From Terriglobia bacterium (lineage in GTDB: Bacteria; Acidobacteriota; Terriglobia; UBA7540): 45,081 nt of DNA. The DNA lies in contig JASHPE010000134.1 of NCBI GenBank assembly GCA_030038235.1, forward strand, positions 1 to 45,081, read 5' to 3'. Shown here piece after piece: positions 26,943-35,759 of this stretch (position 1 is its first letter; every line of letters begins with the position of its first letter). The position numbers and the translations under genes were made by a program. Below the pieces are notes generated by a model. It made no database searches. It saw only the letters and a list, made by a program, of their open reading frames with translations, and was not told the origin of the DNA.

Positions 26943-27997
26943 ACCCGCTCCCCAAACGCCGCCTCCAGGGCAAGAACAGCGTCGCCTGGATCATCCTCGA
27001 GCGGCACGGATGTAACCCACGAGACCCAACCCAGCCGGGGGCCGGTCGCCCCCTCGACTCCCAGTTCGCACCTTGGCACACTCTCGCGTTTCAGAATCAA
27101 CTTGACCTCAAAGTCGAACTCGTCATTGGAAAAGAATCGCAACCAGGATCGCAAGGGTTCCCAGCACTGGCCGTCGGGCAGGAAGCTCGAGTATTCCCGC
27201 AGACCGAGCGGCCCGAGGACAATCCGTACCCGGGATTGCTGGTCCCAGATCGCGTCGCCCACAACTGCGCCGAATCCCAGCCTCTCGCTATCGCTCGCGC
27301 TTCCTGTAAAGCAACACTGGTTCTCCGGGTCCAGAGAATACCAGCCCCCTGCGAACTGCTCGATCTCGACGGGAACTTCGAAGTAGTCCGCCAGAATCTG
27401 GCGCAGAGCCTGCGCCGAACGTGGACGCTGCGCGAGCAACCCGGCATAGTAGACGGCGGAGTCATCGGAGATCGCCTGGCGGCCCCCGAGACCTTCCGTG
27501 CCCAGCCCAACCAGACTCAAGAGTTGGCGGGCGAAACGGTTGCGTTCTCCGCGCTCATAAGCGACGTCAAACCGGTATTTCCTCCAGGCCTGATAGAAAA
27601 GGGAGACGACACGATGATTGAAGATGTCCAGAAAGTCGCGCGGCGACAGATCAGAGGCTCGCAGCCTCTCAACCATCAGGGCCGTGTACGGCAGGGGCAG
27701 CACGCCTTCGGGACCTGTCAGGCCCATAAAGTTCACCGTCATGCGTGCCGGCCCACCCGTGTCCCATTCCATGCTTTGAATCTGGCTGGGCGGAAACGCC
27801 AGTGAAGCGTGGGCACCAAAGCGCACAACCTCGCTCGCCGGCTTTTCAAACTTTCCCACGGGCCTGCGCTCGGGGAAGAATCTCTCCAGCAGCCGGACCG
27901 CCTGAAAAAAGTCGAAGCGGTACGGCTCTTGGAGCAACTTCGCTCCTATGATGGCCGCGTTTACATCAGGATGGACTGTCCTGCTCTCGGAGGCCAC
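26939..27997 (-). CDS. tssG: TssG baseplate wedge component
   Basis: 352 aa, GTG start. The family pattern is clear: YRFDFFQAVRLLERFFPERR near 26-45, VRFGAHASLAFPPSQI, VNFMGLTGPEGVLPLPYTAL, DFLDIFNHRVVSLFYQAWRKYR and, towards the C-terminus, LGPLGLREYSSFLPDG. TssG forms the baseplate wedge with TssE, TssF and TssK. The start lies inside the end of tssF (37-bp overlap) with AAAGGAG upstream; the stop overlaps tssH. Confidence 0.95.
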   Translation of the reverse strand: MASESRTVHPDVNAAIIGAKLLQEPYRFDFFQAVRLLERFFPERRPVGKFEKPASEVVRFGAHASLAFPPSQIQSMEWDTGGPARMTVNFMGLTGPEGVLPLPYTALMVERLRASDLSPRDFLDIFNHRVVSLFYQAWRKYRFDVAYERGERNRFARQLLSLVGLGTEGLGGRQAISDDSAVYYAGLLAQRPRSAQALRQILADYFEVPVEIEQFAGGWYSLDPENQCCFTGSASDSERLGFGAVVGDAIWDQQSRVRIVLGPLGLREYSSFLPDGQCWEPLRSWLRFFSNDEFDFEVKLILKRESVPRCELGVEGATGPRLGWVSWVTSVPLEDDPGDAVLALEAAFGERV

Positions 27998-29793
27998 TCC
28001 GCCAGAGGCTCCTTTCGCTGGCGGCTTCGAGCCACCAGTTGACTGAAACTGTTCATCGAGACGTGCAAGCCGAAGAACTTCTCCAGCACGCTGGCAAACA
28101 GGTACAGCCCGCGCCCGCTGAATTGTTCTTCGTCAAATTCCATCTCGACGCGCATACCACGAGCAAAAGTGACGCCATGTTCAGAGACGACCCGCGCGAA
28201 ATGCGGCCGGCTCTCCAGCGCCGTGATTCCGCCAATCTGCTTTTTGATCTCGGCAGAACCGGTGAAATCATAAAGGGCGAGTATCTTCTGCAGCGCATCC
28301 CGGCCCTGGTCAACCCGCGACAGATAGTTCAGCGAAAGATGTGAGATCAGGGCCCAGAGCATTTTGCCTTCGAGGGGCGGACGCAAGGTCGCGCTGGGCT
28401 TCTGCAATGCCACAATCCGTTTGATCGCCGCCGCTCCGGTCATTTCGAAGTCACCACTCTCGCTCCCGAACGGGAGGCGGTTGACCAGGTTGCGATTGGT
28501 GCAGGTACAGCGTACGGTGACCGCATCGTAATCGAGGCGCAGTGACCGCGAAGAGAGGTCGACGAGCGACACAAAGACGTCGGTGCCTTCGTCGTCCTTG
28601 CGCGTGGAAGGGCGCCGGGTCGAATACCAGTAGGCCGAGCCGGAGTTCTGATCGCCGTAACGCTGAGAATAGAGCGGTTGATAGGTAACGGTGCTGTGTG
28701 TATCGGGGTCGGTGCTGAAGACCTCGTCTACAGAATAAACTTCGGTGGTCTGCCATTTACGTGCGTCAGGTACCACGGGGTACTCGTAACGCGTCTGATC
28801 GACCAGCACGGGAGCGGTCTGTGCAAACAAGTTGATGATGGGCGTGCACGCCAAACGAAGGGTCTTGGTATCGACTGCAGTTTCCAGGCGATGATGGCGG
28901 ACGTCTTGCTCAAAGGGCCCAACCAGAAACAGGATCTCAGCCTTGGATTTGAGTCCGGTCTTCTGCAGCGCTCGGAGCCCGCCGAGATTCAGAAAGAAAA
29001 ACTTCTGGGGAAAAGCGAAGTACTCCTGCAGCAGCCGATACGCGATGAATGAGCGCCTCGGGTAAGGGAGTACTTCCTCGCCTTCTCCGAAACCCATGGC
29101 GGTGAGGTTCCGCGCCAACAGCTCACTCGGCTGGGTCTTGGGATTCATAGGATCCCTCACCATAATCCGGGTGCACTTGTTGCAGAGCAGTTCGTAGAGG
29201 GCATGAACAACCGAGTCTTCGCCGTTCAAATAGAAGACCAGATTGTCCGTCTCCAGCTTGTCAAAGCTGACATCAGGAAAGCACTCCAACTCCACGCGCA
29301 AAACTGCCGCAGCATCGGGCGAGCGCAACACCGGGCTCAAGCGGTCCGGGGTCAGCCACTGGACTTGCGAGATCTTAAACGGCCACAGGGTCGCGTCATA
29401 GCAAGTGCGAAACTGGCAGCGAACCGGATCCAGAGTGCGCGTGTAAAGCACCGTTCCCTTGGGAATCAGCAGGCTGCTCGTCAGCTTTCCCCGATCGGGA
29501 TCGGTGTGGAACTCCGCCACGCTCATGGAGGGTATGGGGCGCAAATAGTGAGGATAGAGGACATTGAGCAGCGACTCGGTGATCCTGGGAAAATCGTCAT
29601 CGATGCGCAGATGGACGCGGGCCGCGAGCAGGGCGAAGGCTTCGATCATCCTCTCGGCGTGAGGATCGTCGCAGGCAGTAGGGGTCAGGAGCAGCCGGCC
29701 CGCGATTTTAGGGTGCTTTTCGGCAAACTCGGCCCCCATCTGGCGGAGAAAGGTGAGCTCCCCTTCGTAATAGTCTCTTAGCTCATCTCGCAC
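27961..29793 (-). CDS. tssF: TssF baseplate wedge component
   Basis: 610 aa. It starts with the family signature YYEGELTFLRQMGAEFAEKH and continues with RLLLTPTACDDPHAERMIEA, LLNVLYPHYLRPIPSMSVAE, YPRRSFIAYRLLQEYFAFPQ and VVSEHGVTFARGMRVEM. TssF pairs in the baseplate with TssG as the scaffold around the VgrG hub. The start is GTG 29793 with GGGGAG upstream, overlapping the tssE end by 11 bp; the 3' end overlaps tssG. Length is normal for the family. Confidence 0.95.
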   Translation of the reverse strand: MRDELRDYYEGELTFLRQMGAEFAEKHPKIAGRLLLTPTACDDPHAERMIEAFALLAARVHLRIDDDFPRITESLLNVLYPHYLRPIPSMSVAEFHTDPDRGKLTSSLLIPKGTVLYTRTLDPVRCQFRTCYDATLWPFKISQVQWLTPDRLSPVLRSPDAAAVLRVELECFPDVSFDKLETDNLVFYLNGEDSVVHALYELLCNKCTRIMVRDPMNPKTQPSELLARNLTAMGFGEGEEVLPYPRRSFIAYRLLQEYFAFPQKFFFLNLGGLRALQKTGLKSKAEILFLVGPFEQDVRHHRLETAVDTKTLRLACTPIINLFAQTAPVLVDQTRYEYPVVPDARKWQTTEVYSVDEVFSTDPDTHSTVTYQPLYSQRYGDQNSGSAYWYSTRRPSTRKDDEGTDVFVSLVDLSSRSLRLDYDAVTVRCTCTNRNLVNRLPFGSESGDFEMTGAAAIKRIVALQKPSATLRPPLEGKMLWALISHLSLNYLSRVDQGRDALQKILALYDFTGSAEIKKQIGGITALESRPHFARVVSEHGVTFARGMRVEMEFDEEQFSGRGLYLFASVLEKFFGLHVSMNSFSQLVARSRQRKEPLAEWPPRAGQSILM

Positions 29794-30274
29794 CGTCGTC
29801 TCCCCTTACTTCGTACTCTCTCTTGCCAAGCTCCAGCATGGTGTCGAAGACAACCGGCTCCGGCACCGGGTCGAGGCACAGCAGACCCTCAATAACGAAC
29901 CGCAGCCTCTCACGGCCCTCTCCACCGGGCTCCAGCCTCACCCGCACTCGCTTTAGCCGAGGCTCGAAAACCGCGATGGCCGCCTCCATCTCACGCACCA
30001 GATCGTTGTAATCCTGGCTGGAAAGTGCGCTCTTGGAGGAGATGTCCATAAAGCCGTACTGATAAACGGATCTGGCCGTTTCCGGTCCCGTGGCAGGCTC
30101 GATGGTACGCCGTGAATTCAGCAGCCACTCGAGGTCGCGGCAAACGGCGCTCTTGAACTGACGCAGGGATTGCGCACGTGTTCGGGGCGCTTCCGCGCTG
30201 TTTTTGGGATCTTCGTCGATCAGTCGATCGAGGACCGAGAGTGTAACCGGGCCTTGAGGATCTCCGCGGGCCAT
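29783..30274 (-). CDS. tssE: TssE gp25-like baseplate protein
   Basis: 163 aa from ATG 30274, 2 bp after the tssA stop; a longer reading from 30319 begins inside tssA at a non-ATG codon and is unlikely. It has the gp25/lysozyme-like fold signature: TLSVLDRLIDEDP at the start, RSVYQYGFMDISS in the middle, MEAAIAVFEPRLKRVRVRL and a C-terminal beta part (LRFVIEGLLCLDPVPEPVVF). TssE links baseplate to sheath by a handshake-like contact with TssB/TssC and has no enzymatic activity in T6SS. Neighbours and length fit. Confidence 0.93.
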   Translation of the reverse strand: MARGDPQGPVTLSVLDRLIDEDPKNSAEAPRTRAQSLRQFKSAVCRDLEWLLNSRRTIEPATGPETARSVYQYGFMDISSKSALSSQDYNDLVREMEAAIAVFEPRLKRVRVRLEPGGEGRERLRFVIEGLLCLDPVPEPVVFDTMLELGKREYEVRGDDGAR

Positions 30275-30276
30275 AG

Positions 30277-32088
30277 TTATTTTTCGTCGCCTACGATCTG
30301 CGCCGGATCCAGCCGGCAAATTCGTTCGAAGAGCTTCTGCTGCTGGCCCTGATCCGCCAGAACTTTCTTGCTGGACTTCCGCAGCATGGCGAGCACGCCG
30401 GCCACCATCGCCGGATCCTCCCAGTCATCCAGCTTGTGCATCTCGATAGCCGCGGCCAGGTCGTCGAGAATGGGCTGCGCGATTTCCTGCTTGCCTGCTG
30501 TAAGACACATTTCGACCAGCAGCAACTTTCGCCTGAACCTTTCCCTCCCGCAGCGTTGCTGGGCGATATCCGTTTGCAGAATTTCGAAGGCTCTACGCTG
30601 CTGACCTTCGCGGAGGGCTTGCTGGGCGCTGGTATATGCAGGCGCGGGCCGGCCCGGCCATTTTGCCGACCATCCGTTTCCCATTGAAGCCGCGCTTCCC
30701 GGAGTTTCAGCCGACTCGGCAGGTACGGGGCTCTCCGCGGCCAACGTCTTGAGCCAGCGGCGGGTGTCCGCATTCGCCATGGGCGTATCATCCATGAGCG
30801 TCGCGTCGAGAAGTTGAGGTAGATCGGAAACGAGCGCCTTCAACTCGGATCGAACGGCTTTGGCGATTGGCGCATAATCGTCGCCCAGCGCCTCGCAAGC
30901 TTCTATGACGAAGCGTTGCAGGTCAAGCCAGGCCCGGCTGCAAGGAAGCGCCATCGCATTCTCGGCGGCCTCGAGCAGTTCCTCCCATTTACGCTCGATC
31001 GAGAGGCGCTTGAGGTGCCTGCGAAGCTCCATGGGCGGGGCCTCCAGGCGCGTGGGATCAGACTGATCCACGGCCGCGCGCAACTCGCCCCAGCGCAAGC
31101 CACGCAGCATAAGATAGGGCGCCGGGCTGCGAGGCTCCCGATGACGGAGGAACGCTGCCGCTTCGGCGACCTTTCGGATCGCATCCACCCGGTCCGCAGG
31201 CTCGGAGGAGGTCTCGAGCGCGAACAACACTCCCGCCCGGACAGGCGTCGCCGCTTCGCCAGCCGCAACGGGGCCGGTTTCATCGGTGGCCGCTGCCGCC
31301 GACGGCTCTACGGGGTCCGGTTCCTTCTCACGCTTCTTCTCGAGAAATCCATGCACCACGACCCGAATTTCATCGAGCGACGCCTCCAGCGTGCCCCATG
31401 AAGGCGCAGCATTCCCGAACTTTGCTTCGCAGGAGAGCTTCAACGCGGCGAAAGTCTCGAGGCAACGGTTGAGATCTCCCTCGGTCTTAACGTAGAAGGC
31501 CTTGGAGCTTTCCTCAAAGCCCTTCTCGAAAGCCTCAATTACAACCTTCCCAGCCTGAATCGCCTGCGCCCGCGCCGTCCTGGCGTCGTCGGTCTTGGCC
31601 GATGTCTCGTACCCGAGCTTCTTCGCTTGCTCAAGGTCGGTGAAACCGTAAGGCTCCTTCTCTACCAGCGGAACGCTTCTAAGGGGAATATCGAGCCGGG
31701 TTCCCAGAAACTCCAGCGGCGCCGCCCTCAACTCCGAATCGCCATCCTCCAGCTCAGGGTAGAGAGTGTCCCAGAACTTCTCCACCAGACCGTGGCACAA
31801 AGCCAGTCCGTCTCTGAGCCCGCCGAAGCCCCTCTGCTTCAGGAATGCTTCCGTAAGCCAAGCTGCTAACCACAGGTCTTTGCTTCCTTTCGTCAGGGCT
31901 TCGGACGCCAGCTTGATCACCAACGGGTTGTCAGCGACCTTGCGGTCTTTCTCCGTCATGCCAGGAGGCGGCACTTTTTCTTCCCGGCGCGCTTCTTTGA
32001 TCTTGTCGTAAACGGGATCGTAACGGAGGTCGGATCCGCTGGGGCTGGATTCGTTGATCGGATTCAGAAGATCGTCTGGGAGCGGCAT
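30277..32088 (-). CDS. tssA: TssA sheath-assembly protein (ImpA N-terminal family)
   Basis: 603 aa. The ImpA-N domain occupies about 1-130 (LLNPINESSPSGSDLRYDPV, DLWLAAWLTEAFLKQRGFGG, KFWDTLYPELEDGD). A helical middle region contains a Glu/Ala-rich linker (about 250-285), and the C-terminal part (about 470-600, ALREGQQRRAFEILQTDIAQ) is TPR-like and resembles the VasJ/type VI C-terminal domain found in long TssA proteins. TssA coordinates tube and sheath polymerisation from baseplate to distal end. The ATG is 6 bp after the tagJ stop; the gene is followed by tssE at 2 bp. Confidence 0.92.
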   Translation of the reverse strand: MPLPDDLLNPINESSPSGSDLRYDPVYDKIKEARREEKVPPPGMTEKDRKVADNPLVIKLASEALTKGSKDLWLAAWLTEAFLKQRGFGGLRDGLALCHGLVEKFWDTLYPELEDGDSELRAAPLEFLGTRLDIPLRSVPLVEKEPYGFTDLEQAKKLGYETSAKTDDARTARAQAIQAGKVVIEAFEKGFEESSKAFYVKTEGDLNRCLETFAALKLSCEAKFGNAAPSWGTLEASLDEIRVVVHGFLEKKREKEPDPVEPSAAAATDETGPVAAGEAATPVRAGVLFALETSSEPADRVDAIRKVAEAAAFLRHREPRSPAPYLMLRGLRWGELRAAVDQSDPTRLEAPPMELRRHLKRLSIERKWEELLEAAENAMALPCSRAWLDLQRFVIEACEALGDDYAPIAKAVRSELKALVSDLPQLLDATLMDDTPMANADTRRWLKTLAAESPVPAESAETPGSAASMGNGWSAKWPGRPAPAYTSAQQALREGQQRRAFEILQTDIAQQRCGRERFRRKLLLVEMCLTAGKQEIAQPILDDLAAAIEMHKLDDWEDPAMVAGVLAMLRKSSKKVLADQGQQQKLFERICRLDPAQIVGDEK

Positions 32089-32094
32089 GGTTGC

Positions 32095-32817
32095 TCAGGC
32101 TGCCGCCGGAGCAAGGTTGAACTCCAGCATACGCAAATCGAGAAAGGGGATCTCCTCGCCATCCACGAGCCACATTTTCTGGCCAAAGGGCTCCTCGTCC
32201 TCCGATCCATCGCGCCGTCCCCATACCGTAGTCCGGCCTAACCTGACGTTGTCGTCAGGGTGCTGGCAAGAGAAAGGTGAGAGGACCGGAAGCAGCACTT
32301 CACCCAGCTCCGCGCCTTTGAACGCCGGACTCGTCGTGACGGCCGCCGGCGTCCAAAGCAGATCCCGCAATCGCTTCGGAGCCTCCATGCGCACGGAAGC
32401 CACGTGCTCAAGCGGGAGTAGAAGATAGCTGCCGGCGGCGAAGAGCTCAAGCCGATCGCCGATTCTGGGATCGGCGTCAGCGAATGAAGCGAATGGTTTG
32501 CCGTTCAAGGATCCCGGACGAATCGCTTCGGCGGCATCACCATGCCCGGGATAATCGCCGTGGGCGAACAGGTCCTGCCGCTGGCGCTCAGCGTACAGCG
32601 CGCTGCGATACAGGAGAACACCGATTTCGCTGTCCGGCCCGCCCTGGCCAAGGACTTCAAGCTGTTTGTCTGCACGCTCATACTCGCCGGCGAAACTCAA
32701 CAGTTCGAAGAGAAACGTCCGGCGGCGCGCGTCGGAGGGATTATCCCGAACCTCGGCGCTAAGAGCCTTCACGGCGTCGCCTAATCGTCCTGCTCGAAAA
32801 AGCTCTTGGGCGTTCAT
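32095..32817 (-). CDS. tagJ: TagJ/ImpE sheath accessory protein
   Basis: 240 aa from ATG 32817, where the family begins (MNAQELFRAGRLGDAVKALS); a GTG ten codons upstream (32847) would add a short unsupported extension. The N-terminal half is TPR-like (ARRRTFLFELLSFAGEYERA), and the C-terminal half holds the SciE/ImpE domain (DPRIGDRLELFAAGSYLLLP, PKRLRDLLWTPA, RLGRTTVWG). TagJ binds TssB and ClpV and tunes sheath recycling in the systems where it is studied. It is read before tssA in the operon. Confidence 0.9.
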   Translation of the reverse strand: MNAQELFRAGRLGDAVKALSAEVRDNPSDARRRTFLFELLSFAGEYERADKQLEVLGQGGPDSEIGVLLYRSALYAERQRQDLFAHGDYPGHGDAAEAIRPGSLNGKPFASFADADPRIGDRLELFAAGSYLLLPLEHVASVRMEAPKRLRDLLWTPAAVTTSPAFKGAELGEVLLPVLSPFSCQHPDDNVRLGRTTVWGRRDGSEDEEPFGQKMWLVDGEEIPFLDLRMLEFNLAPAAA

Positions 32818-32965
32818 GGAGAAAGCGAGCACTCTTGGGGCTGGCACTCTTACTCTCGCACACCACCGAGAGTAGTCACCGATCCACGGCCTGTCGCCCC
32901 GAGATCAACGAGAACCTCGTCCTCGCCTCTTTGCTCAGGCAGAAGCAGAGCGAGGTCGCAGCGTC

Positions 32966-32998
32966 GCCCGAGACGACAGGTATTCGTCGGGGCTTTTT
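32966..32998 (+). terminator. Terminator-like hairpin on the plus strand, 3' of hcp (antisense)
   Basis: GCCC-GA-GACGA pairs with TCGTC-G-GGGC around a 7-base loop (32966-32993) and is followed by TTTTT (32994-32998). Read on the plus strand this is an intrinsic-terminator shape, yet all genes here are on the minus strand. It would stop antisense transcription heading into hcp; on the minus strand it is a hairpin without a U-tract that could protect the hcp mRNA end. Confidence 0.4.
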
Positions 32999-33037
32999 GT
33001 AGACGTGCGGCCCGGTGCTCGGTCGCCGTTAACCAAG

Positions 33038-33523
33038 CTACGTGGACTGGACCTGCTTTATGTCGTAGGTTGCCTGTCCGGCCTGAGTGACTGAGCCACT
33101 GCTGGTGTCCTGTGTAAAGTACTGGTACTGAATCTTCTCGTAAGCAAGGCTCAGGCTGGCCGAAGGAACGCCAGTTGAGCCACCCCCCGTGCTGAAACCC
33201 GATACGAAGCAATTCGTCAGCGTAACCGTCACGTAGGTGTAAGGTGTTCCGCCGCCGCCGGTCTTGCGGCCCGTAAACGTCGCCGAGGCAACGTGGGTGC
33301 CCTTGGTCAGATTGGCCAGAATCTGATAGCTGGAAGAATCGAGGGCAAAACTGCAACTAAAATCTGAGAACGAGGCCTTTCCAGCAGACAATCCTTTGCC
33401 GCCGAGGCCGGCGGGGGCGGAGGCGCCAAAACTCCAGCTATCGAGCTCGATATTGTTGGTCATCCCCTGCGCTTGAGATTCTCCAGTAACTCCGTTGATC
33501 AGCAGGTAGTAATCACTCGGCAT
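33038..33523 (-). CDS. hcp: Hcp inner-tube protein (TssD)
   Basis: 161 aa, ATG at 33523 with AAAGGGAGG upstream. The sequence shows the Hcp beta-barrel pattern: DYYLLINGVTGES start, IELDSWSFGASAP, the FSDFSCSFALDSSSYQIL segment, GTHVASATFTGRKTG and the late strand SLSLAYEKIQYQYF with a C-terminal ATYDIK. Hcp hexamers stack into the tube that is fired with VgrG and can carry small effectors. No C-terminal extension is seen, so it is a plain structural Hcp. The 220-bp gap to tagJ and the strong ribosome site suggest higher expression than the genes after it. Confidence 0.95.
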   Translation of the reverse strand: MPSDYYLLINGVTGESQAQGMTNNIELDSWSFGASAPAGLGGKGLSAGKASFSDFSCSFALDSSSYQILANLTKGTHVASATFTGRKTGGGGTPYTYVTVTLTNCFVSGFSTGGGSTGVPSASLSLAYEKIQYQYFTQDTSSGSVTQAGQATYDIKQVQST

Positions 33524-33592
33524 GCCGTTTCCCTCCCTTTAAGATTGATTTTGAAGGGTCGTCAAGACCCCGAATTTGTTGAGATGCTGAAA

Positions 33593-35080
33593 CTACTTCT
33601 TAGCCGGTTCCGGCAAGTCCGCCACCAATCGAAGCGAAACCCCTAACTCGTCCAACTGGAAGTGTGGGCGAAGATAAGTGATCGCCCGGTAGCAGCCGGG
33701 CTTGCCTTTGATCTCCTCGACATCAACGCGCGCATCTCTCAATGGCCGCGCGGCCTTTTCGTCCTGACTGGCGTTATCATTTTGGGTCACGTACTGCGAG
33801 ATCCACTGATTCAAAAACCGCCAGACATCATCGCGCGACTGGAAGCTGCCGATCTTGTCGCGCATCATCGACTTTAGATAGTGCGCGAACCGGCATGTCG
33901 CCATCATGTAGGGCAGTTGCGCTGAAAGACGGGCGTTTGCGGTGGCCGCGTCCTTATCGTACACCTTGGGCTTGTTGCAGGACTGGATGCTGAAGAAGGC
34001 CGCCTTGTCGGTACCCTTGCAGTGTACCAGGGGCGCAAGACCTTGATCAGCCAGCTCTTTCTCCCTGCGGTCCGTGATTGCGATTTCGGTGGGGCACTTC
34101 AGCGCCACGTCGCCTTCATCGGTTCGGAAAGTGTGGGCCGGAAGCCCTTCTACCAGACCGCCACCCTCCACGCCTCGAATGGCCGTACACCAGCCGTACT
34201 TCGAGAACGCCTGTGTCACCCGTGCGCCCAAAGCGTAGGCGGCGTTGCCCCAAAGATACTTGGAGTGATCCGTACCGTCCACGCCCTCCTCGAAGTTGAA
34301 ACCATCCACCGGCTTGGTGTCCTTCCCGTAAGGCAGGCGCATCAGGATGCGCGGGCAAGTGAGGCAAACATATTTTGAGTCCTCGCTCTGCCGGAAGGAC
34401 TTCCATTTGGCAAACTCGGTACTATCGAAAATCTTGCCGAGGTCGCGCGGTTGATCGAGACCCGTATAACTGGGCAGATTCAGCAGTTCGGAGGACGCCG
34501 CCGAAAGGAAGGGTGCATGCGCGCCTGCGGCGACTTGCGAGACTTTCTCCAGCAATTCCATGTCTTCAGGATGACGGGTGAACTCATAGTCGCCAATGAG
34601 CGCGCCAAACGGCTCACCACCAAAGATGCCAAACTCTTCTTCGTAAACCTTCTTGAACATGGCGCTCTGGTCAAACTCCGCCGCCCGCTGCAGGTCGCGC
34701 AGCAAATCCTTCTTGGAGGCATTGAGGATTCGGATCTTCAGACTCGAACTGGTTTCTGACTGGTCCAGAAGATACCTGAGCCCCCGCCAGGTGCCCTCGA
34801 GCTTCTGGAACTGGGGATGGTGAAGAACTTCGTTCAATTGAAGCGAGATCAAGTGGTCAATCTGGGCGATGCGCGCCGTGATCATCTGATCGGCGTCGCG
34901 CCCCAGAGTCATCGACCCCTCAAGGAACTGGCTCACGAACTCTTTGATCAGGTTCTTGCCACGCTCACGCGAGCTGGTGTCCGCAAATCTGCCCTGCTCC
35001 ACGATCTGGTCGAGAAGACTGGCCTCCGTCGCTTCAGTCGTCGCCGCCGCTGCCGCTCCGGCCTTTTCCAACTCAGCCAT
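33593..35080 (-). CDS. tssC: TssC large contractile sheath subunit (VipB)
   Basis: 495 aa from ATG 35080, preceded by AGGAGGAG; a reading from 35098 is longer only by a few residues inside tssB. Typical segments are EVLHHPQFQKLEGTWRGLRY near 90-110, LKIRILNASKKDLLRDLQ, EPFGALIGDYEFTRHPEDME, APFLSAASSELLN, ILMRLPYGKDTKPVDGFNF, YLWGNAAYALGARV and the C-terminal FQLDELGVSLRLVADLP. It forms the sheath with TssB. The start overlaps the tssB stop by 8 bp, which coupled translation would use to balance the subunits. It is full length, unlike the fusion paralogue upstream. Confidence 0.97.
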   Translation of the reverse strand: MAELEKAGAAAAATTEATEASLLDQIVEQGRFADTSSRERGKNLIKEFVSQFLEGSMTLGRDADQMITARIAQIDHLISLQLNEVLHHPQFQKLEGTWRGLRYLLDQSETSSSLKIRILNASKKDLLRDLQRAAEFDQSAMFKKVYEEEFGIFGGEPFGALIGDYEFTRHPEDMELLEKVSQVAAGAHAPFLSAASSELLNLPSYTGLDQPRDLGKIFDSTEFAKWKSFRQSEDSKYVCLTCPRILMRLPYGKDTKPVDGFNFEEGVDGTDHSKYLWGNAAYALGARVTQAFSKYGWCTAIRGVEGGGLVEGLPAHTFRTDEGDVALKCPTEIAITDRREKELADQGLAPLVHCKGTDKAAFFSIQSCNKPKVYDKDAATANARLSAQLPYMMATCRFAHYLKSMMRDKIGSFQSRDDVWRFLNQWISQYVTQNDNASQDEKAARPLRDARVDVEEIKGKPGCYRAITYLRPHFQLDELGVSLRLVADLPEPAKK

Positions 35081-35594
35081 TGGACTCCTCCTTCTCACCC
35101 AGCTCCGACTTCAGCTTGTCCAATTTCTCCGTACGGCTCACCGCCTCAAGCAACGCTTCGTCCAGCTTTTCGTTTGTCTGCAGCGTTCCTTTCAGGTCGC
35201 CCAAACGCGTCCGGAGTTCCAGGAGTTCGCGCAACGGTTTGACCTGGCGCGCCACCTGCTCGGGCTCGAAGTCGTCCAGGGACTTGAAGTGCAAGTCAAC
35301 CTTTAACTGCCCGGCATTGGGATCATCGCTCAGCTTATTTTCCACAGCAAACGCGACGTGAGGCTTCATGCTCTCCAAGACCGAATCGAAGTTGTCCGGA
35401 GTCACTTCGACAAAGCGCCGTTCCCGAAGTTTCGGCAGGGGCTGCTCCGGTTGCCCGGTGAAGTCCCCGAACACACCCATCACAAACGGCAACTCCTTCT
35501 TTTCGATGGCGTCACCGACCTCCACGTCGTAAGTCACGTGCACGCGAGGCGCACGGACTCGCCCCAGCTTTTTGTGGATGCTTTCGCTTGGCAT
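35073..35594 (-). CDS. tssB: TssB small contractile sheath subunit (VipA)
   Basis: 173 aa. It has the family core: RVRAPRVHVTYDVEVGDAIE, ELPFVMGVFGDFTGQPEQPL, RRFVEVTPDNFDSVLESMKP and the helical C-terminus that ClpV and TssC bind (TNEKLDEALLEAVSRTEKLD). ATG 35594 has GAGAGGTG upstream. It is the first gene of the structural operon and is preceded by the best promoter/operator seen in the window. Overlap with tssC indicates coupled synthesis. Confidence 0.96.
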   Translation of the reverse strand: MPSESIHKKLGRVRAPRVHVTYDVEVGDAIEKKELPFVMGVFGDFTGQPEQPLPKLRERRFVEVTPDNFDSVLESMKPHVAFAVENKLSDDPNAGQLKVDLHFKSLDDFEPEQVARQVKPLRELLELRTRLGDLKGTLQTNEKLDEALLEAVSRTEKLDKLKSELGEKEESNG

Positions 35595-35634
35595 AGGCTA
35601 ACACCTCTCTTTGCTCTTATCCCGCATTGAAAAT

Positions 35635-35673
35635 GTGATAAGCGGTATTATCACGATCAAGTTTAGCTGTCAA
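35635..35673 (-). promoter_or_regulatory. Predicted promoter with overlapping palindromic operator upstream of tssB
   Basis: On the minus strand TTGACA (35673-35668) is followed after 15 bp by GATAAT (35652-35647), a close -10 match. A perfect 7-bp inverted repeat with a 6-bp spacer, GTGATAA-N6-TTATCAC (35635-35654), covers the -10, and a further GATAA half-site lies about 15 bp downstream. The geometry suits repression of the tssB operon; the regulator is unknown. Confidence 0.5.
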
Positions 35674-35759
35674 GCGCAAACTGGCCTGGCCTTGGCCTCT
35701 TGGGTTCAGGCTACCAGAGCCCGATCCTGGAGGATTCCGTCCGATCCCTCGGCGGCCCC

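Noticed and set aside
32850..33356. 168-aa minus-strand frame overlapping hcp
   Set aside because: It is a shadow frame of hcp with unlikely composition and no homology pattern.
33524..33592. Independent promoter or terminator between tssC and hcp
   Set aside because: A TTGACG string and a 5-bp stem (33556-33570) are present, but the -10 match is poor and the stem has no U-tract.
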